Positions 7,987 through 16,252 of a DNA stretch of 64,000 nucleotides are shown piece by piece. Origin of the DNA: Okeania sp034190295 (GTDB taxonomy: Bacteria > Cyanobacteriota > Cyanobacteriia > Cyanobacteriales > Microcoleaceae); contig JAXHSW010000016.1 in the NCBI GenBank assembly GCA_034190295.1, positions 15,405 to 79,404 on the forward strand, written 5' to 3'. Within the stretch, counting starts at the first letter, position 1; the number at the start of each line of letters is the position of its first letter. Below the pieces are notes generated by a model. That model was not told where the DNA came from, ran no database searches, and worked only from the letters and a program-made list of their open reading frames with translations. A program made the translations under genes and the position numbers.

Positions 7987-8877
7987 CTAATTATTTTCTG
8001 ACTCTTCTACCTGAGTTTCAGTAGAATTTGATTCTGGAGATACTTGTGCTTCAGAACCAGAATTAGCCGAAACTTCCCGCTTAATTTGATCTTTAAATCC
8101 CGCAGGAGCTAAATCTATTGCCAGATCGAAAAGCTCTTGAGAAGCTTCACTATTACCTTGCTCTCTAAGCATAATTGCCTTAGCTAAAACAGGCCGAAAA
8201 TCTTCAGCATTGCCCTTAATTGCCTCATCATAAACCGCGATCGCCTCATCGTAGCGTTTTTGCTCTGCATAAACCTGGCCCAAAATCAACTGAACTGAAA
8301 CCACATCAATACTGTTAGCTTCCACTTGATTTGCAACAGGAGCAGCTTTTAGCGTATCCTGCAATAAACCAATAGCAGCTTCCGGGCGTTCTTGTTGCAA
8401 CAACAAATTAACCAAACCCTGCAAAGCCTTTAAATCTCCAGGTTTAGCTGCCAGAAGGGAACGATAGATTTGAGCCGCACCTTCGCGATCGCCTATGTAT
8501 GTCTTAGCTTGAGCTAGTAGAACATTATAATCTGTATTACCAGGATTTAGTTCAGACAATTTTTCTAATGGAGGTATAACCTCCTCAACATTACCATTTC
8601 CTGATTGAATTAACTCCAACTTAACTTGTAAAAGTCCTTCTAGTGCAGTTTGATTATCTGGTTCCCTTTGTAAAACTAACTCATAACCCCGTGCTTGTGC
8701 CAGCAAATCTGCTTCTCGGTCTGCTGCAGGAGTCTGAGTTGAAGATGGAGTGGATTGACCATTATTTTGATTGGCCTCTAATATTCCCCCTAATAAAGGA
8801 GATAGAGAAAATCCTAAAAAAGCAATTATTACCAACACCACCACTGCCATCAAAAAACCACGACGTTTATCTACCAT
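7987..8877 (-). CDS. Membrane-anchored TPR protein
   Basis: The start is placed at the ATG at 8877 (MVDKRRGFL, 296 residues); an upstream GTG at 8910 is less likely. Residues about 7-30 form one hydrophobic helix (MAVVVLVIIAFLGFSLSPLL). A Ser/Thr/Gln linker follows, then at least four TPR-like helix pairs (QAKTYIGDREGAAQIYRSLLAAKPGD, LGQVYAEQKRYDEAIAVYDEAIKG), and last an acidic Ser/Glu-rich tail. TPRs hold protein complexes together, and the anchor places this one on the cytoplasmic or thylakoid membrane. The stretch REPDNQTALEGLLQVKLE closely resembles REPENFTALEGLVKVRLE in the 132-residue protein at 42274-42672, so the two are paralogues of different length. Confidence 0.85.
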   Translation of the reverse strand: MVDKRRGFLMAVVVLVIIAFLGFSLSPLLGGILEANQNNGQSTPSSTQTPAADREADLLAQARGYELVLQREPDNQTALEGLLQVKLELIQSGNGNVEEVIPPLEKLSELNPGNTDYNVLLAQAKTYIGDREGAAQIYRSLLAAKPGDLKALQGLVNLLLQQERPEAAIGLLQDTLKAAPVANQVEANSIDVVSVQLILGQVYAEQKRYDEAIAVYDEAIKGNAEDFRPVLAKAIMLREQGNSEASQELFDLAIDLAPAGFKDQIKREVSANSGSEAQVSPESNSTETQVEESENN

Positions 8878-8910
8878 GAAATTAAATTCCGTTCTATTGA
8901 ACTTATTCAC

Positions 8911-9200
8911 CTTATTGAAAACTAGACAGAGCTAGACATTTACCATCGGTGAGTGCAAATGATTTCATTACTCACCCGTTTCAATGTGTACTTGCACAGA
9001 AAGTTGATATTCCGCCCTTAAAGAAGTCAGAAGTTAGTAGGGGCGAACGGCCGTTCGCCCGTACAGAAGTTAATCCACCCCTAACCCCCACCGTGGAGGG
9101 GAAGTAGGGGATTTGAGCAAACCTCTAAAAACCCGATCGCCATTTCCCGGCGGGATGGCGCGACCTAACTATTTTGATCGACTATGGGGAGCGGATACCC
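8911..9200. repeat. Repeat-rich spacer with perfect 20-bp palindrome at 9041-9060
   Basis: GGGCGAACGG directly abuts its inverse CCGTTCGCCC at 9041-9060, flanked by AGAAGTTAGTAG and GTACAGAAGTT. A CCACCCCTAACCCCC / GTGGAGGGG segment like the core of R2 follows at about 9068-9107. No gene is seen. Confidence 0.7.
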
Positions 9201-9554
9201 TCAAAGGCTTTCCTCCAATGAAAAAGTTGAGTTCCTGCGGATAGGATGTAGTTTAATAAAACTAGCAACTCGTCGCCAATGACTCCAATCATGTTTGTTG
9301 ACATCTTCCGATTTAAACAAACATTTGGGGATTTTTTCTGATAATTGTAACGCTCTACGAACAATTACTAAAGCTACAGTAGTGCCACTATTGAGGCCAT
9401 ATTTAGCCTTATGATTAATCATTCCTACCACGTTACTAAAAGCTGGATTAACTTTGATTAATTCTACTCCAAATCTTCTACAACATGACAATATAGCTTC
9501 TCTAAACATTCCCGTAGACAATAAGACAAGCATTTGATTATAAACTTTACTTTC
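9201..9554 (-). pseudogene. Remnant of a TnpB-related (IS200/IS605 accessory) protein
   Basis: The frame opens after a stop at 9555 without a proper start and keeps only the family's C-terminal part: CRRFGVELIKVNPAFSNVVG, KYGLNSGTTVALVIVRRAL and a degenerate tail. The KVNPAF/Y-S-x-x-G and YGLS-xx-xAAA-xVI-RR pattern is typical of the end of TnpB-related proteins that accompany IS200/IS605 elements. The RNase-H-like N-terminal two thirds are absent, so this is a decayed transposon fragment. An ATG at 9533 inside it gives a 110-residue frame. Confidence 0.6.
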
Positions 9555-9693
9555 TTAACTCATCTTGGCCTTTTTCTGACTGAAACCTAGAGACTCAATG
9601 GCAATAGCACATTCAAAAAATTCGGCGTTGCATAAATGTGGGATGATTTTAATATTTTTGTGGAAGTGGAAGTGGAAGTGGAATGGGCATCTT

Positions 9694-9846
9694 GCCCGTT
9701 CCTGATATTTGCCCGTTCCTGATATTTACCCGTTCCTGATATTTACCCGTTCCTGATATTTGCCCATTCCTGATATTTGCCCATTCCTGATATTTGCCCG
9801 TTCCTGATATTTGCCCATTCCTGATATTTGCCCATTCCTGATATTT
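9694..9846 (+). repeat. 17-bp minisatellite, 9 copies
   Basis: Nine contiguous units of GCCC(G/A)TTCCTGATATTT, some beginning ACCC, span exactly 153 bp. A tenth partial unit runs into GCCCATTCCCTGGCAGG. The unit is not divisible by three, so it opens overlapping frames that read as a 17-residue repeat; these are artefacts. A short GGAAGT array (about 9660-9680) lies just before it. Confidence 0.95.
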
Positions 9847-10157
9847 GCCCATTCCCTGGCAGGGACAGGCAGAATTCCTGCCCCCACTTACCACTTACAG
9901 CGGTTTCCGAAGTTATGAGGTACACCCATCGATGGCTAGATTGCCTCACTGCAATATTTTCACCATTTACTTTGTACCTCATTTGCCCGAAATATGCTGT
10001 ATATTTATCCCGCCCCTCAGCAATGCCAAAAATTCTGCTAATTTCACAACTTGACAAACAATATTTCTCATGGATGCAAGGCGATTGTCCTGTTGTTTGA
10101 TTTTTCCACTGGTAAGATATTTCTTCTTATTCAATGTTGCCATCCCACTTCACATAA
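9847..10157. other. Spacer without recognised gene
   Basis: Overlapping open frames occur on both strands, but none resembles a known protein and none has a clear start context. I see no gene here. Confidence 0.4.
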
Positions 10158-10388
10158 GTAGGGTTTGCTGAAAAAAGCAAAGTGTGGATACCCACCCCTA
10201 ACCCCTCCTGGGAGGGGAATACAGAGAAAGTAGGAGGAATAATTGTTAGAGTGATTTTTCTGCCCCCCTCACCCCAAAATTCTCACTTTTTGAGGGTAAG
10301 TGAATTGAAACAGGCACACTTTTTTCGATGATAAAAAGGTTAAAACCTTTATTGAGCAGTGCTTTGAGATTTAATCGGCAAGCCCTAA
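10158..10388 (+). repeat. Dispersed repeat R2, copy C
   Basis: It begins AGTAGGGTTTGC and contains CACCCCTAACCCCTCCTGGGAGGGG, GAAACAGGCACACTTTTTTCGAT, GGTTAAAACCTTTAT and TGCTTTGAGATTTAATCGG in that order. This parallels copy B at 59383-59692 and the reverse of copy A. The minus strand carries the same G-quadruplex motif as copy A. Confidence 0.75.
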
Positions 10389-10508
10389 GTAACTAAAATT
10401 GAATCAGCATTAAAATCAATACCTATACAACCATTTTTTCTACTATGAACTATAAAGATCGATATGTATGTCCAATTTTTGCATTTCCTACGATATACCG
10501 CTTAAATA

Positions 10509-10648
10509 ATTGATAATGGATAATTGATAATTACCTCTCCCTAAAACGGAATTGATTGAATAAAAGGAAAAAATTTATTTTTTTCCCCTTTCAAGGGGAG
10601 GCTTCAAGGCGCGAATTATTTAATTATTTAATTATTAATTCTTCGGTA
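10509..10648 (+). repeat. Dispersed repeat R1, near-complete copy
   Basis: The order is TAATTACCTCTCC, AAAACGGAATTGATTGAAT, an A-rich stretch, CCCCTTTCAAGGGGAGGCTT, CGCGAATTATTTAATTATTT and TTCGGTAAA. It is nearly identical to the inverted copy at 5507-5650, which implies recent spread or recombination. Confidence 0.9.
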
Positions 10649-10746
10649 AATGAGGGAAGCGAGTCAAACAATTGTTGAAAATTTACGGATTAATCAAAAA
10701 TATAATTGGATTACTAACAATAGTAGGGTTAATTATCAAAATAACA

Positions 10747-10822
10747 TGGGTCTAAAACCCCGCCTTTTAAGGCGCAATATTTTTGGAGCGGGGCTCAAAT
10801 CCCCGTTACAAAAATCACTTCT
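10747..10822 (+). repeat. Short dispersed repeat shared with 56976-57032
   Basis: TAAAACCCCGCCTTTTAAGGCG, TTTTTGGAG and GTTACAAAAATCACTTCTG occur in the same order as TAAAACCCCGCCTT, TTTTTGGAG and GTTACAAAAATAACTTCTG at 56976-57032. There is no coding content. Confidence 0.7.
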
Positions 10823-10918
10823 GTACGGGCGTTAACGATAGTTATGCGAAGCAAACGGCCGAAAGCTTGCGCATAACTTTCCGTTCCGGAATGCTACCGC
10901 AAACGTTAACGCCCCTAC
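10823..10918. repeat. Nested inverted repeat (cruciform-forming element)
   Basis: The outer arms GTACGGGCGTTAACG (10823-10837) and CGTTAACGCCCCTAC (10904-10918) enclose inner arms AGTTATGCG and CGCATAACT. The outer arms resemble those of other palindromic elements in the window (9041, 14585). Confidence 0.75.
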
Positions 10919-11315
10919 TGACTTGCAGACTTGCTGACGCGCGTTAACCTACCCGGTCTAAATTTTTTCAAGTAGGCCAAAATCAAAGTCCATCGGACTA
11001 CCTAATGAAAATCAAGAATTACCTTTAGAGGTACCACATGAGCTACTGCTCAAAGAAACCTAAAATTTTCATTCATAAAATTTTCATTCATAATTTATGT
11101 TACAGTGCCTCGCTGCTAACCTAGTTTCATAACATAATTAGTCAAATCTCAATCTAAATCCTGAAAGATATCAATAGCTCCGGCAAAAATAACTATGTTA
11201 TTGTGGGATATCTGGGCATCTAAATCAATTATTGACTAAGCTAAGACTAAAATTTCTAATATTGTATTTTTCTTTATTCCCATAAGGGATGTATCTTCGC
11301 CCCTAGAAATTTTTT
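10919..11315. other. Spacer upstream of the 395-residue gene
   Basis: It begins with an inverted copy of the 7041 octamer array (CTTGCAGACTTGCTGACGCG). The rest is AT-rich and contains a short direct repeat of AAATTTTCATTCAT near 11065-11095. It probably carries the promoter of the next gene, but no specific box was convincing. Confidence 0.4.
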
Positions 11316-12503
11316 ATGAATTCTTCTATTAATAACTCTGACAACACAAATAATTCTACAACACCTAACCCGGCCCACCCTAATGAGCCAGCTATTCACG
11401 AAGCAGACGGTAAGGAAACCCTCTCCATACCAGTTCATGGTCAAGTTGATGAGGACTTTGTAAAATCAACTAATAAATCTTCAGGCCAAGAGATGGCCCA
11501 AGAAAACGACCGAGATATTGATACTTTAACGGTGACAGATAATCAGCCATTAAATTCTTCGGAATCTAAAGATTTAGATCGAAATGAAATTGATACTCCT
11601 AATCAAGATAATACCATTGTGCGACAACTTCCAATTGCCCCTCCAAGTGAACCAAAACAGTATCGAGCTATAGGTTTAGTTCGAGGTCGTTATCAACCTT
11701 CTACAGAACAATTTACACGAGGCAGTTTACAAACTCCAGATGGTTCAGAAATAGATGCTGTATTGTTAGGTCGGGTAATGAGTCTATTAAAAAATCATCT
11801 AGACCTAGAGGAGGAACATCTGTGGGTTGTTTATCCTCGTACTAGACAAGAAAATGATGACCTACATATCCAAATTATGGGGGTATGGGAACCAGAAACC
11901 CTAAGAAAAATCAAAAATACTGAACCAAAAGATGAAGAACAAGATAGTGTTACTTCTTCTTTGACCATTTCTCCTACTGCTGAGGAGAATGAAAGTGAAG
12001 AAATACCACAAACATCAGAAGATATAGATAATTCTCAACAAACTACTATTGTTACTGATGATGAAACTCAAACAGATAGTTTATTGAGTTTAAATGATGG
12101 TTATTTTTCCATCCGAGGAGAAGTAATTTATCAATCTCAAGAAGAAGAATATGTCATAGTTAGAGTTAAACAAGCTCCTCGCAAAGATGAAGATACTCCC
12201 AGGTTTTTCAAACTGAAACTAAAAGGTCATTTAGGCGATCGCCCACTGAATCGTTTCTGGGATTTACATATTCAAAGGGAGGATACATTTCTAGTCATTC
12301 AATATGCTAATGATATAGGTAGTCTATTTGTTAGTAATCGTGGTAAACCTCCATTTAAAGGTCGGAAAACATTTAATGATAATAAAAGAGGTAATTATTC
12401 TCGCAGACCTACTTCCCAGAGTTATAATTCGGAAAATTCAGCTCCAATTAGAAAAGAACCTATTCCTAAACCTACTAAAAAGAAGAAAAATACAGAGGAG
12501 TAG
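11316..12503 (+). CDS. Conserved cyanobacterial protein with disordered ends
   Basis: I do not recognise a named domain. Residues 1-105 are low-complexity and polar (Asn/Ser/Asp-rich). A folded block follows (YRAIGLVRGRYQPSTEQFTR... to LWVVYPRT), then an acidic Glu/Thr/Ser linker. A second folded block (YFSIRGEVIYQSQEEEYVIVRVKQ ... FFKLKLKGHLGD... FWDLHI) is followed by a strongly basic tail ending KKKKNTEE. The two beta-rich blocks with a basic tail could bind nucleic acid, but this is only inference. The ATG at 11316 follows CCCCTAGAAATTTTTT with no strong ribosome binding site. It is a single gene between repeat spacers. Confidence 0.7.
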   Translation: MNSSINNSDNTNNSTTPNPAHPNEPAIHEADGKETLSIPVHGQVDEDFVKSTNKSSGQEMAQENDRDIDTLTVTDNQPLNSSESKDLDRNEIDTPNQDNTIVRQLPIAPPSEPKQYRAIGLVRGRYQPSTEQFTRGSLQTPDGSEIDAVLLGRVMSLLKNHLDLEEEHLWVVYPRTRQENDDLHIQIMGVWEPETLRKIKNTEPKDEEQDSVTSSLTISPTAEENESEEIPQTSEDIDNSQQTTIVTDDETQTDSLLSLNDGYFSIRGEVIYQSQEEEYVIVRVKQAPRKDEDTPRFFKLKLKGHLGDRPLNRFWDLHIQREDTFLVIQYANDIGSLFVSNRGKPPFKGRKTFNDNKRGNYSRRPTSQSYNSENSAPIRKEPIPKPTKKKKNTEE

Positions 12504-12513
12504 GGGAGTCATT

Positions 12514-12554
12514 TCAGTTATCAGTTATCAGTTATCAGTTATCAGTTATCAGTA
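12514..12554 (+). repeat. Heptamer repeat (TCAGTTA)x5
   Basis: Five TCAGTTA units plus a partial one end in AGTACC, 11 bp after the stop codon of the preceding gene. This is the longest plus-strand array of this unit in the window. Confidence 0.95.
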
Positions 12555-12887
12555 CCTCTAATACTAAATTGAAATGAAGCTGCATAGAATAATATCTAAA
12601 CCCACATTCCGCACTTCAATTTGTAATATTAAAAGCAGTGTAAAAATCCGTAGCTTGGTAGGTATTTATATTATATAAATTATCTTCATTTACCTCGTTC
12701 GGGAGTCAAATTATCAGTTAAATATTAAGCATAAATATTGACTGAATCGTTGACTCCTATTGACCACTATAATTTTCTTCTTAATGCATGACTTTTGACT
12801 TGTATCTTTATAGTACATTTTGTGGTGCGAAATGTGGGATAAAAGCAATAGCTGATAGCTGATGGCTGACGGCTGTTTGCTTACAAA
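12555..12887. repeat. Spacer with GCTGAT-type heptamers at 12851-12875
   Basis: The spacer is AT-rich without a gene. Near its end GCTGATA, GCTGATG and GCTGACG follow one another. They lie just past the stop codon of the minus-strand HcyBio gene. Confidence 0.7.
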
Positions 12888-14042
12888 TTAACTTTCTAGA
12901 AATGGTAAAAAAGTTCTATCCATAGGAATTGGAGCAACTGATTCAGTTAGAGTAAATTCTCCCCCTTCAATCCACTGTTTTAACTCTAAAGCAATTTGAC
13001 GAGAAAGGAAAATACTGGCAAGAGGGGCGCTTCTCACAAGTTTGCCCTCTATTTTGATACGACCAGACTTGAGTTGAGCATAGCTAACTAAACCAAAAGT
13101 TGGACGCACCCGACGGGGAATAGAAAAATCTACTACTGGTGCCACAATATCTTGGTCTTGAATAGTACAGTTAGCCACTACTTTCTCATTCAAAACAGGC
13201 AGAGGAATGCCCACACCCAACATAATTGATGGACCATAGTTTTTGAAATAACAACCACGCACCCATTTAGATTGCATTTGTTTCGCATCTCCAATTAAGG
13301 CCAAAGTCGCAGCAGGTCCAATGGGAGTACGATTCGGTAAACGTTTTTGTAAAGGAAAGTGTTGAGTGCCTTCCCAAGTGATGTATCCAATACCACCGCC
13401 AAAAAATATACGAGTACCAATACCAATTACTTGTAAGTCTGGATCGTTGAATAGTGGAGAAATAGCACCAGTATTGGAATAAACTGCATTACCTAAATTT
13501 GGCATCAGAGGGCCAAGATAAGTAAACAGAGGGCGATCGCCACCGTTTACACCAACTATAAAATTTTGATATAGATTTCGTGGATTGAATAAGTAAAACT
13601 GGTTAATTGTGTCACGGGTAATTGTACTTTCAAAGGTAGCTCTGGGATAACAATCTGTTACTTGACCAATTGCTCTAAGATGGACAGGTTTACCTGCAAT
13701 TAGGTCTTCAATTACATGACCACCGCCTTTTTCTTTAGATTCTTCACTATCTTCAGATATTTGAGTAGCGCCAAGATATAAATCCACAGCCCCGAAGCCC
13801 GAATAAGCAGAAATACCATCTAGCCAGCAGGAGCGAATTTTTATTGGTGGGTCGGTATGTCCTAGATTAATGATGGCTCCAGAGGACTCCATTGGCTCAA
13901 AGGTCCCGGTGGTAATTACATCAATTTCTTTTGCTACTTGGGCAACACTGGTTTCAGCAACTCTAGTTTTGACTTCTGTTACTGTGGATACAACGGCTTT
14001 TTTATTGATAATTTTGTCGTTAATTTCAGCAATTGTTCTCAT
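12888..14042 (-). CDS. HcyBio (DUF39) family protein, putative homocysteine biosynthesis / sulfur transfer
   Basis: The protein is full length for the HcyBio/DUF39 family (384 residues). Characteristic blocks are INDKI near the start, a conserved cysteine in IRSCWLDG (Cys72), AYSGFGAVDLYLGATQ, and a second cysteine, Cys131, in VTDCYPRA. Later come the glycine-rich GIGTRIFFGGGIGYI and the C-terminal RPTFGLVSYAQLKSGRI. In methanogens the family, with a ferredoxin-like partner, converts aspartate semialdehyde plus sulfide to homocysteine using an essential cysteine. The role in cyanobacteria is less certain. No partner ferredoxin or CBS-domain gene lies beside it. Confidence 0.88.
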   Translation of the reverse strand: MRTIAEINDKIINKKAVVSTVTEVKTRVAETSVAQVAKEIDVITTGTFEPMESSGAIINLGHTDPPIKIRSCWLDGISAYSGFGAVDLYLGATQISEDSEESKEKGGGHVIEDLIAGKPVHLRAIGQVTDCYPRATFESTITRDTINQFYLFNPRNLYQNFIVGVNGGDRPLFTYLGPLMPNLGNAVYSNTGAISPLFNDPDLQVIGIGTRIFFGGGIGYITWEGTQHFPLQKRLPNRTPIGPAATLALIGDAKQMQSKWVRGCYFKNYGPSIMLGVGIPLPVLNEKVVANCTIQDQDIVAPVVDFSIPRRVRPTFGLVSYAQLKSGRIKIEGKLVRSAPLASIFLSRQIALELKQWIEGGEFTLTESVAPIPMDRTFLPFLES

Positions 14043-14154
14043 CAGGAAATAATATTTTTGGCGATAGTTAATTTTGACATTTAATGTGGTTTAAATTTTC
14101 ACTTGCTTTGTTAGATGGAAGAAGGAAAAAGCTAACTCCAGAAAGTTGAGTTTT

Positions 14155-14276
14155 ACCGAATAATTAAGATTTAAAGCCTCTACTTTAAAGGAGAAACAAG
14201 ACAAATTCTTCCTTTTATTCAATCCTCTCCCTAAAAGGAAGAGGTAATTATCAATTATCCATTATAAATTATTGAA
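14155..14276 (-). repeat. Dispersed repeat R1 copy
   Basis: In plus-strand reading it runs TTTTACCGAATAATTA, AAAGCCTCTACTTTAAAGGAG, CTTCCTTTTATTCAATCC, TCTCCCTAAAAGG and AGAGGTAATTATCAATTATCC, which is the reverse of the R1 consensus with several substitutions. Confidence 0.8.
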
Positions 14277-14280
14277 CTAG

Positions 14281-14419
14281 ATACTTTTGGGTACATCTCA
14301 ATTTTGAATAAAGGCAAAAATTTATCGCTTTTAGGCAACAGCTCCGAAAGGCAACAGCTCCGTCAGGGAATATATAGGAAAAAAGTATTTTTGCACATAA
14401 CAGATGCACCCATACTTTT
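14281..14419. mobile_element. R3 MITE, copy 1, with 8-bp target duplication
   Basis: The element (14289-14411, 123 bp) starts GGGTACATCT and ends AGATGCACCC, a 10-bp terminal inverted repeat with one mismatch. It is flanked by ATACTTTT on both sides (14281-14288 and 14412-14419). The interior matches copy 2 (62383-62490, opposite orientation) but has a 16-bp internal duplication containing GGCAACAGCTCCG. It has no coding capacity, so movement would need a transposase in trans. Confidence 0.85.
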
Positions 14420-14549
14420 TGTATATTTTTTTTTGTTTAAGTTCACCACATTTTTTGTGGTATTCAATTAGAGGAAGATGTAAATTCCTTCTAATTTAAT
14501 ATTATTACATCTTAGTTCATTTAATAATGCAATAATTATACCAACAGGA

Positions 14550-14672
14550 CTTACACAAAATATAAAACTATACACCATTTGTAGGGGTTAACGGCCGTTA
14601 ACCCTCATTTATCAAATTGGCATAAAACCTAACACCTAACACCTAATTTTGTGCAGCCTTACATAAAATTGG
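14550..14672. repeat. R4-like element with perfect palindrome and CACCTAACACCTAA block
   Basis: It starts CAGGACTTACACAAAAT and has ATTTTGTGCAGCCTTAC near its end, a degenerate inverted pair. A perfect 20-bp palindrome GGGTTAACGGCCGTTAACCC lies at 14585-14604. The 3' part (AATTGGCATAA...AACACCTAACACCTAATT...AAAATTGGTAT) recurs at 48663-48726. Confidence 0.65.
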
Positions 14673-14758
14673 TATTAGACCTTAATGATTAGGTAATTAA
14701 GAGAGTCAAAAAAACATTTTGATTTCTTATTTACTAATACTTGTATAACAACATAGTA

Positions 14759-15943
14759 TTAATTTTCTTCTTCTGAACTAGATTTAGGTAAATCTTCTGT
14801 AGTGTTATCTTCTACTTTCTCTACTTCAGAATCAATTTTATCTTCTGCCTGATTATGATTAACTACAGCCGATTTAGGGAAAACATTTAGGGTATTTCTT
14901 TCAGATGAAAAATTTTCAACTTGCCAATTATCAAGAATATCTTTAATTAATAACTCTTGAATCCAGACTTGAGCAATAATTGTTAAAGGTAAAGCGAGTA
15001 AAAGTCCTAAAAATCCAAAAAAACTAGCAAAAAATAATTGAGAAATTAATGTCATAGCAGGCAACAAAGAAACTTGTTTCGCCATCACATAAGGAGTCAA
15101 AATATTACCCTCAATTTGTTGAATTAGAATATAAATCAACAAAACCAAACCAGATTTTAAAGGAGAATCTATCAGAGCGATCGCCATCGGTGGAATTACA
15201 CTAAGAGTCGGCCCAATATTTGGTATTAAAGTTAGTAACCCTGCCAAAACAGCTTGAGCTGAAGCCAGAGGAACTTTCAATATAGATAGACCAATAAAAC
15301 TGAGTAAAGCAATTACACTCATATTAATTAAAGTGCCAATTACCCACCCTCCTAACGCTATTTCACACTCGTTTAAAATTAGGTTTACTCGTTGTCGATA
15401 AAAATTAGGAAATAATTGTATAAATGCTTGACGGTATGCACTAGGGTTTACCAACATCATTATGCTTAAAACCACAATTAGTAGTAAACTCAGAAATATT
15501 CCGAAAGTATTACCAACAAACTCTCCAGCATTATTAATTAGTTGGTTAAATATCGGCTGTAGTTGAGTAATAACTTCATTAATATCAATATTTGGTAATT
15601 GTTGTCTAAGTCGAGTGGGTAATTGTTCTTTGAGTATATTCAACCAATCATTTAATTTATTAATACCCAAAAGAACAATACTGACTAACTGTTGAAACTG
15701 CTCTGCTAAAGGTGGAACAATTACCCAGAAAAAAGTCACAATTATTACTATAAATAGAGTGACTGAGATTAATACAGCTAGGGGTCTATTTATTCTGAAA
15801 CGTTGTAGCCATCTAGCTAGTTTATTGAGAGTAGTAGCAATTACCACTGCGGTAAATACTAGCAGTAATAATTGATTGATCTGCCACAATATATATATGG
15901 CAGCGAGGATAGCGAATAGCCCAATCCAATTACCTAGATTCAC
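14759..15943 (-). CDS. AI-2E family transporter (YdiK/PerM type)
   Basis: This is a polytopic inner-membrane protein of the AI-2E exporter family (PF01594; 394 residues). Hydrophobic helices lie near residues 6-24, 27-37, 58-78, 150-168 and 200-228, then several more through the LIPNIGPTLSVIPP loop to FFGFLGLLLALPL. The central soluble region (QFQQLVSIV ... LINNAGEFVG) is typical. NIGP and the following PP motif are family hallmarks. Members export small molecules or ions, and autoinducer-2 transport is shown only for a few, so the substrate is unknown. A 55-residue polar, acidic C-terminal tail (DKIDSEVEKVEDN ... SSEEEN) is longer than usual. No operon partner is seen. Confidence 0.9.
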   Translation of the reverse strand: MNLGNWIGLFAILAAIYILWQINQLLLLVFTAVVIATTLNKLARWLQRFRINRPLAVLISVTLFIVIIVTFFWVIVPPLAEQFQQLVSIVLLGINKLNDWLNILKEQLPTRLRQQLPNIDINEVITQLQPIFNQLINNAGEFVGNTFGIFLSLLLIVVLSIMMLVNPSAYRQAFIQLFPNFYRQRVNLILNECEIALGGWVIGTLINMSVIALLSFIGLSILKVPLASAQAVLAGLLTLIPNIGPTLSVIPPMAIALIDSPLKSGLVLLIYILIQQIEGNILTPYVMAKQVSLLPAMTLISQLFFASFFGFLGLLLALPLTIIAQVWIQELLIKDILDNWQVENFSSERNTLNVFPKSAVVNHNQAEDKIDSEVEKVEDNTTEDLPKSSSEEEN

Positions 15944-16252
15944 AGGAATTATAATTAAAGTATAGATTTTAAAGATATATATAGGATATAGGTTAATGTA
16001 TTCTATTTTGAATTTGTGTAATATTTAATTACAATTTACATCTTGATATTAGCTTGGTTAAAACAGAAGAAATGAGCAGCAATTGCTTATGAATTAGCTG
16101 CCTTCATCAAACAAAAATATCCCATTTTTTCGTCTATACTTTACTCATAACTAGGGCAAACGTTGATGGTCAGATGAGCTAATGGAATGAAGTAGACAAA
16201 GAAACAATGACAAATCCTTTAAAATCGATAGATTTAGAGCTGTCTAAAACTT
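15944..16252. other. Spacer without recognised features
   Basis: AT-rich region between two minus-strand genes. I see no gene, repeat family member or clear regulatory site. Confidence 0.5.

Noticed and set aside
9694..9846. Possible CRISPR array
   Set aside because: The units are contiguous with no unique spacers and no cas genes are near.
9649..10100. Overlapping frames reading as a 17-residue repeat or Pro-rich peptides
   Set aside because: They are by-products of the 17-bp minisatellite; no start context or homology.
10650..10835. 61-residue plus-strand frame
   Set aside because: It runs from the end of R1 into another dispersed repeat and has no homology.
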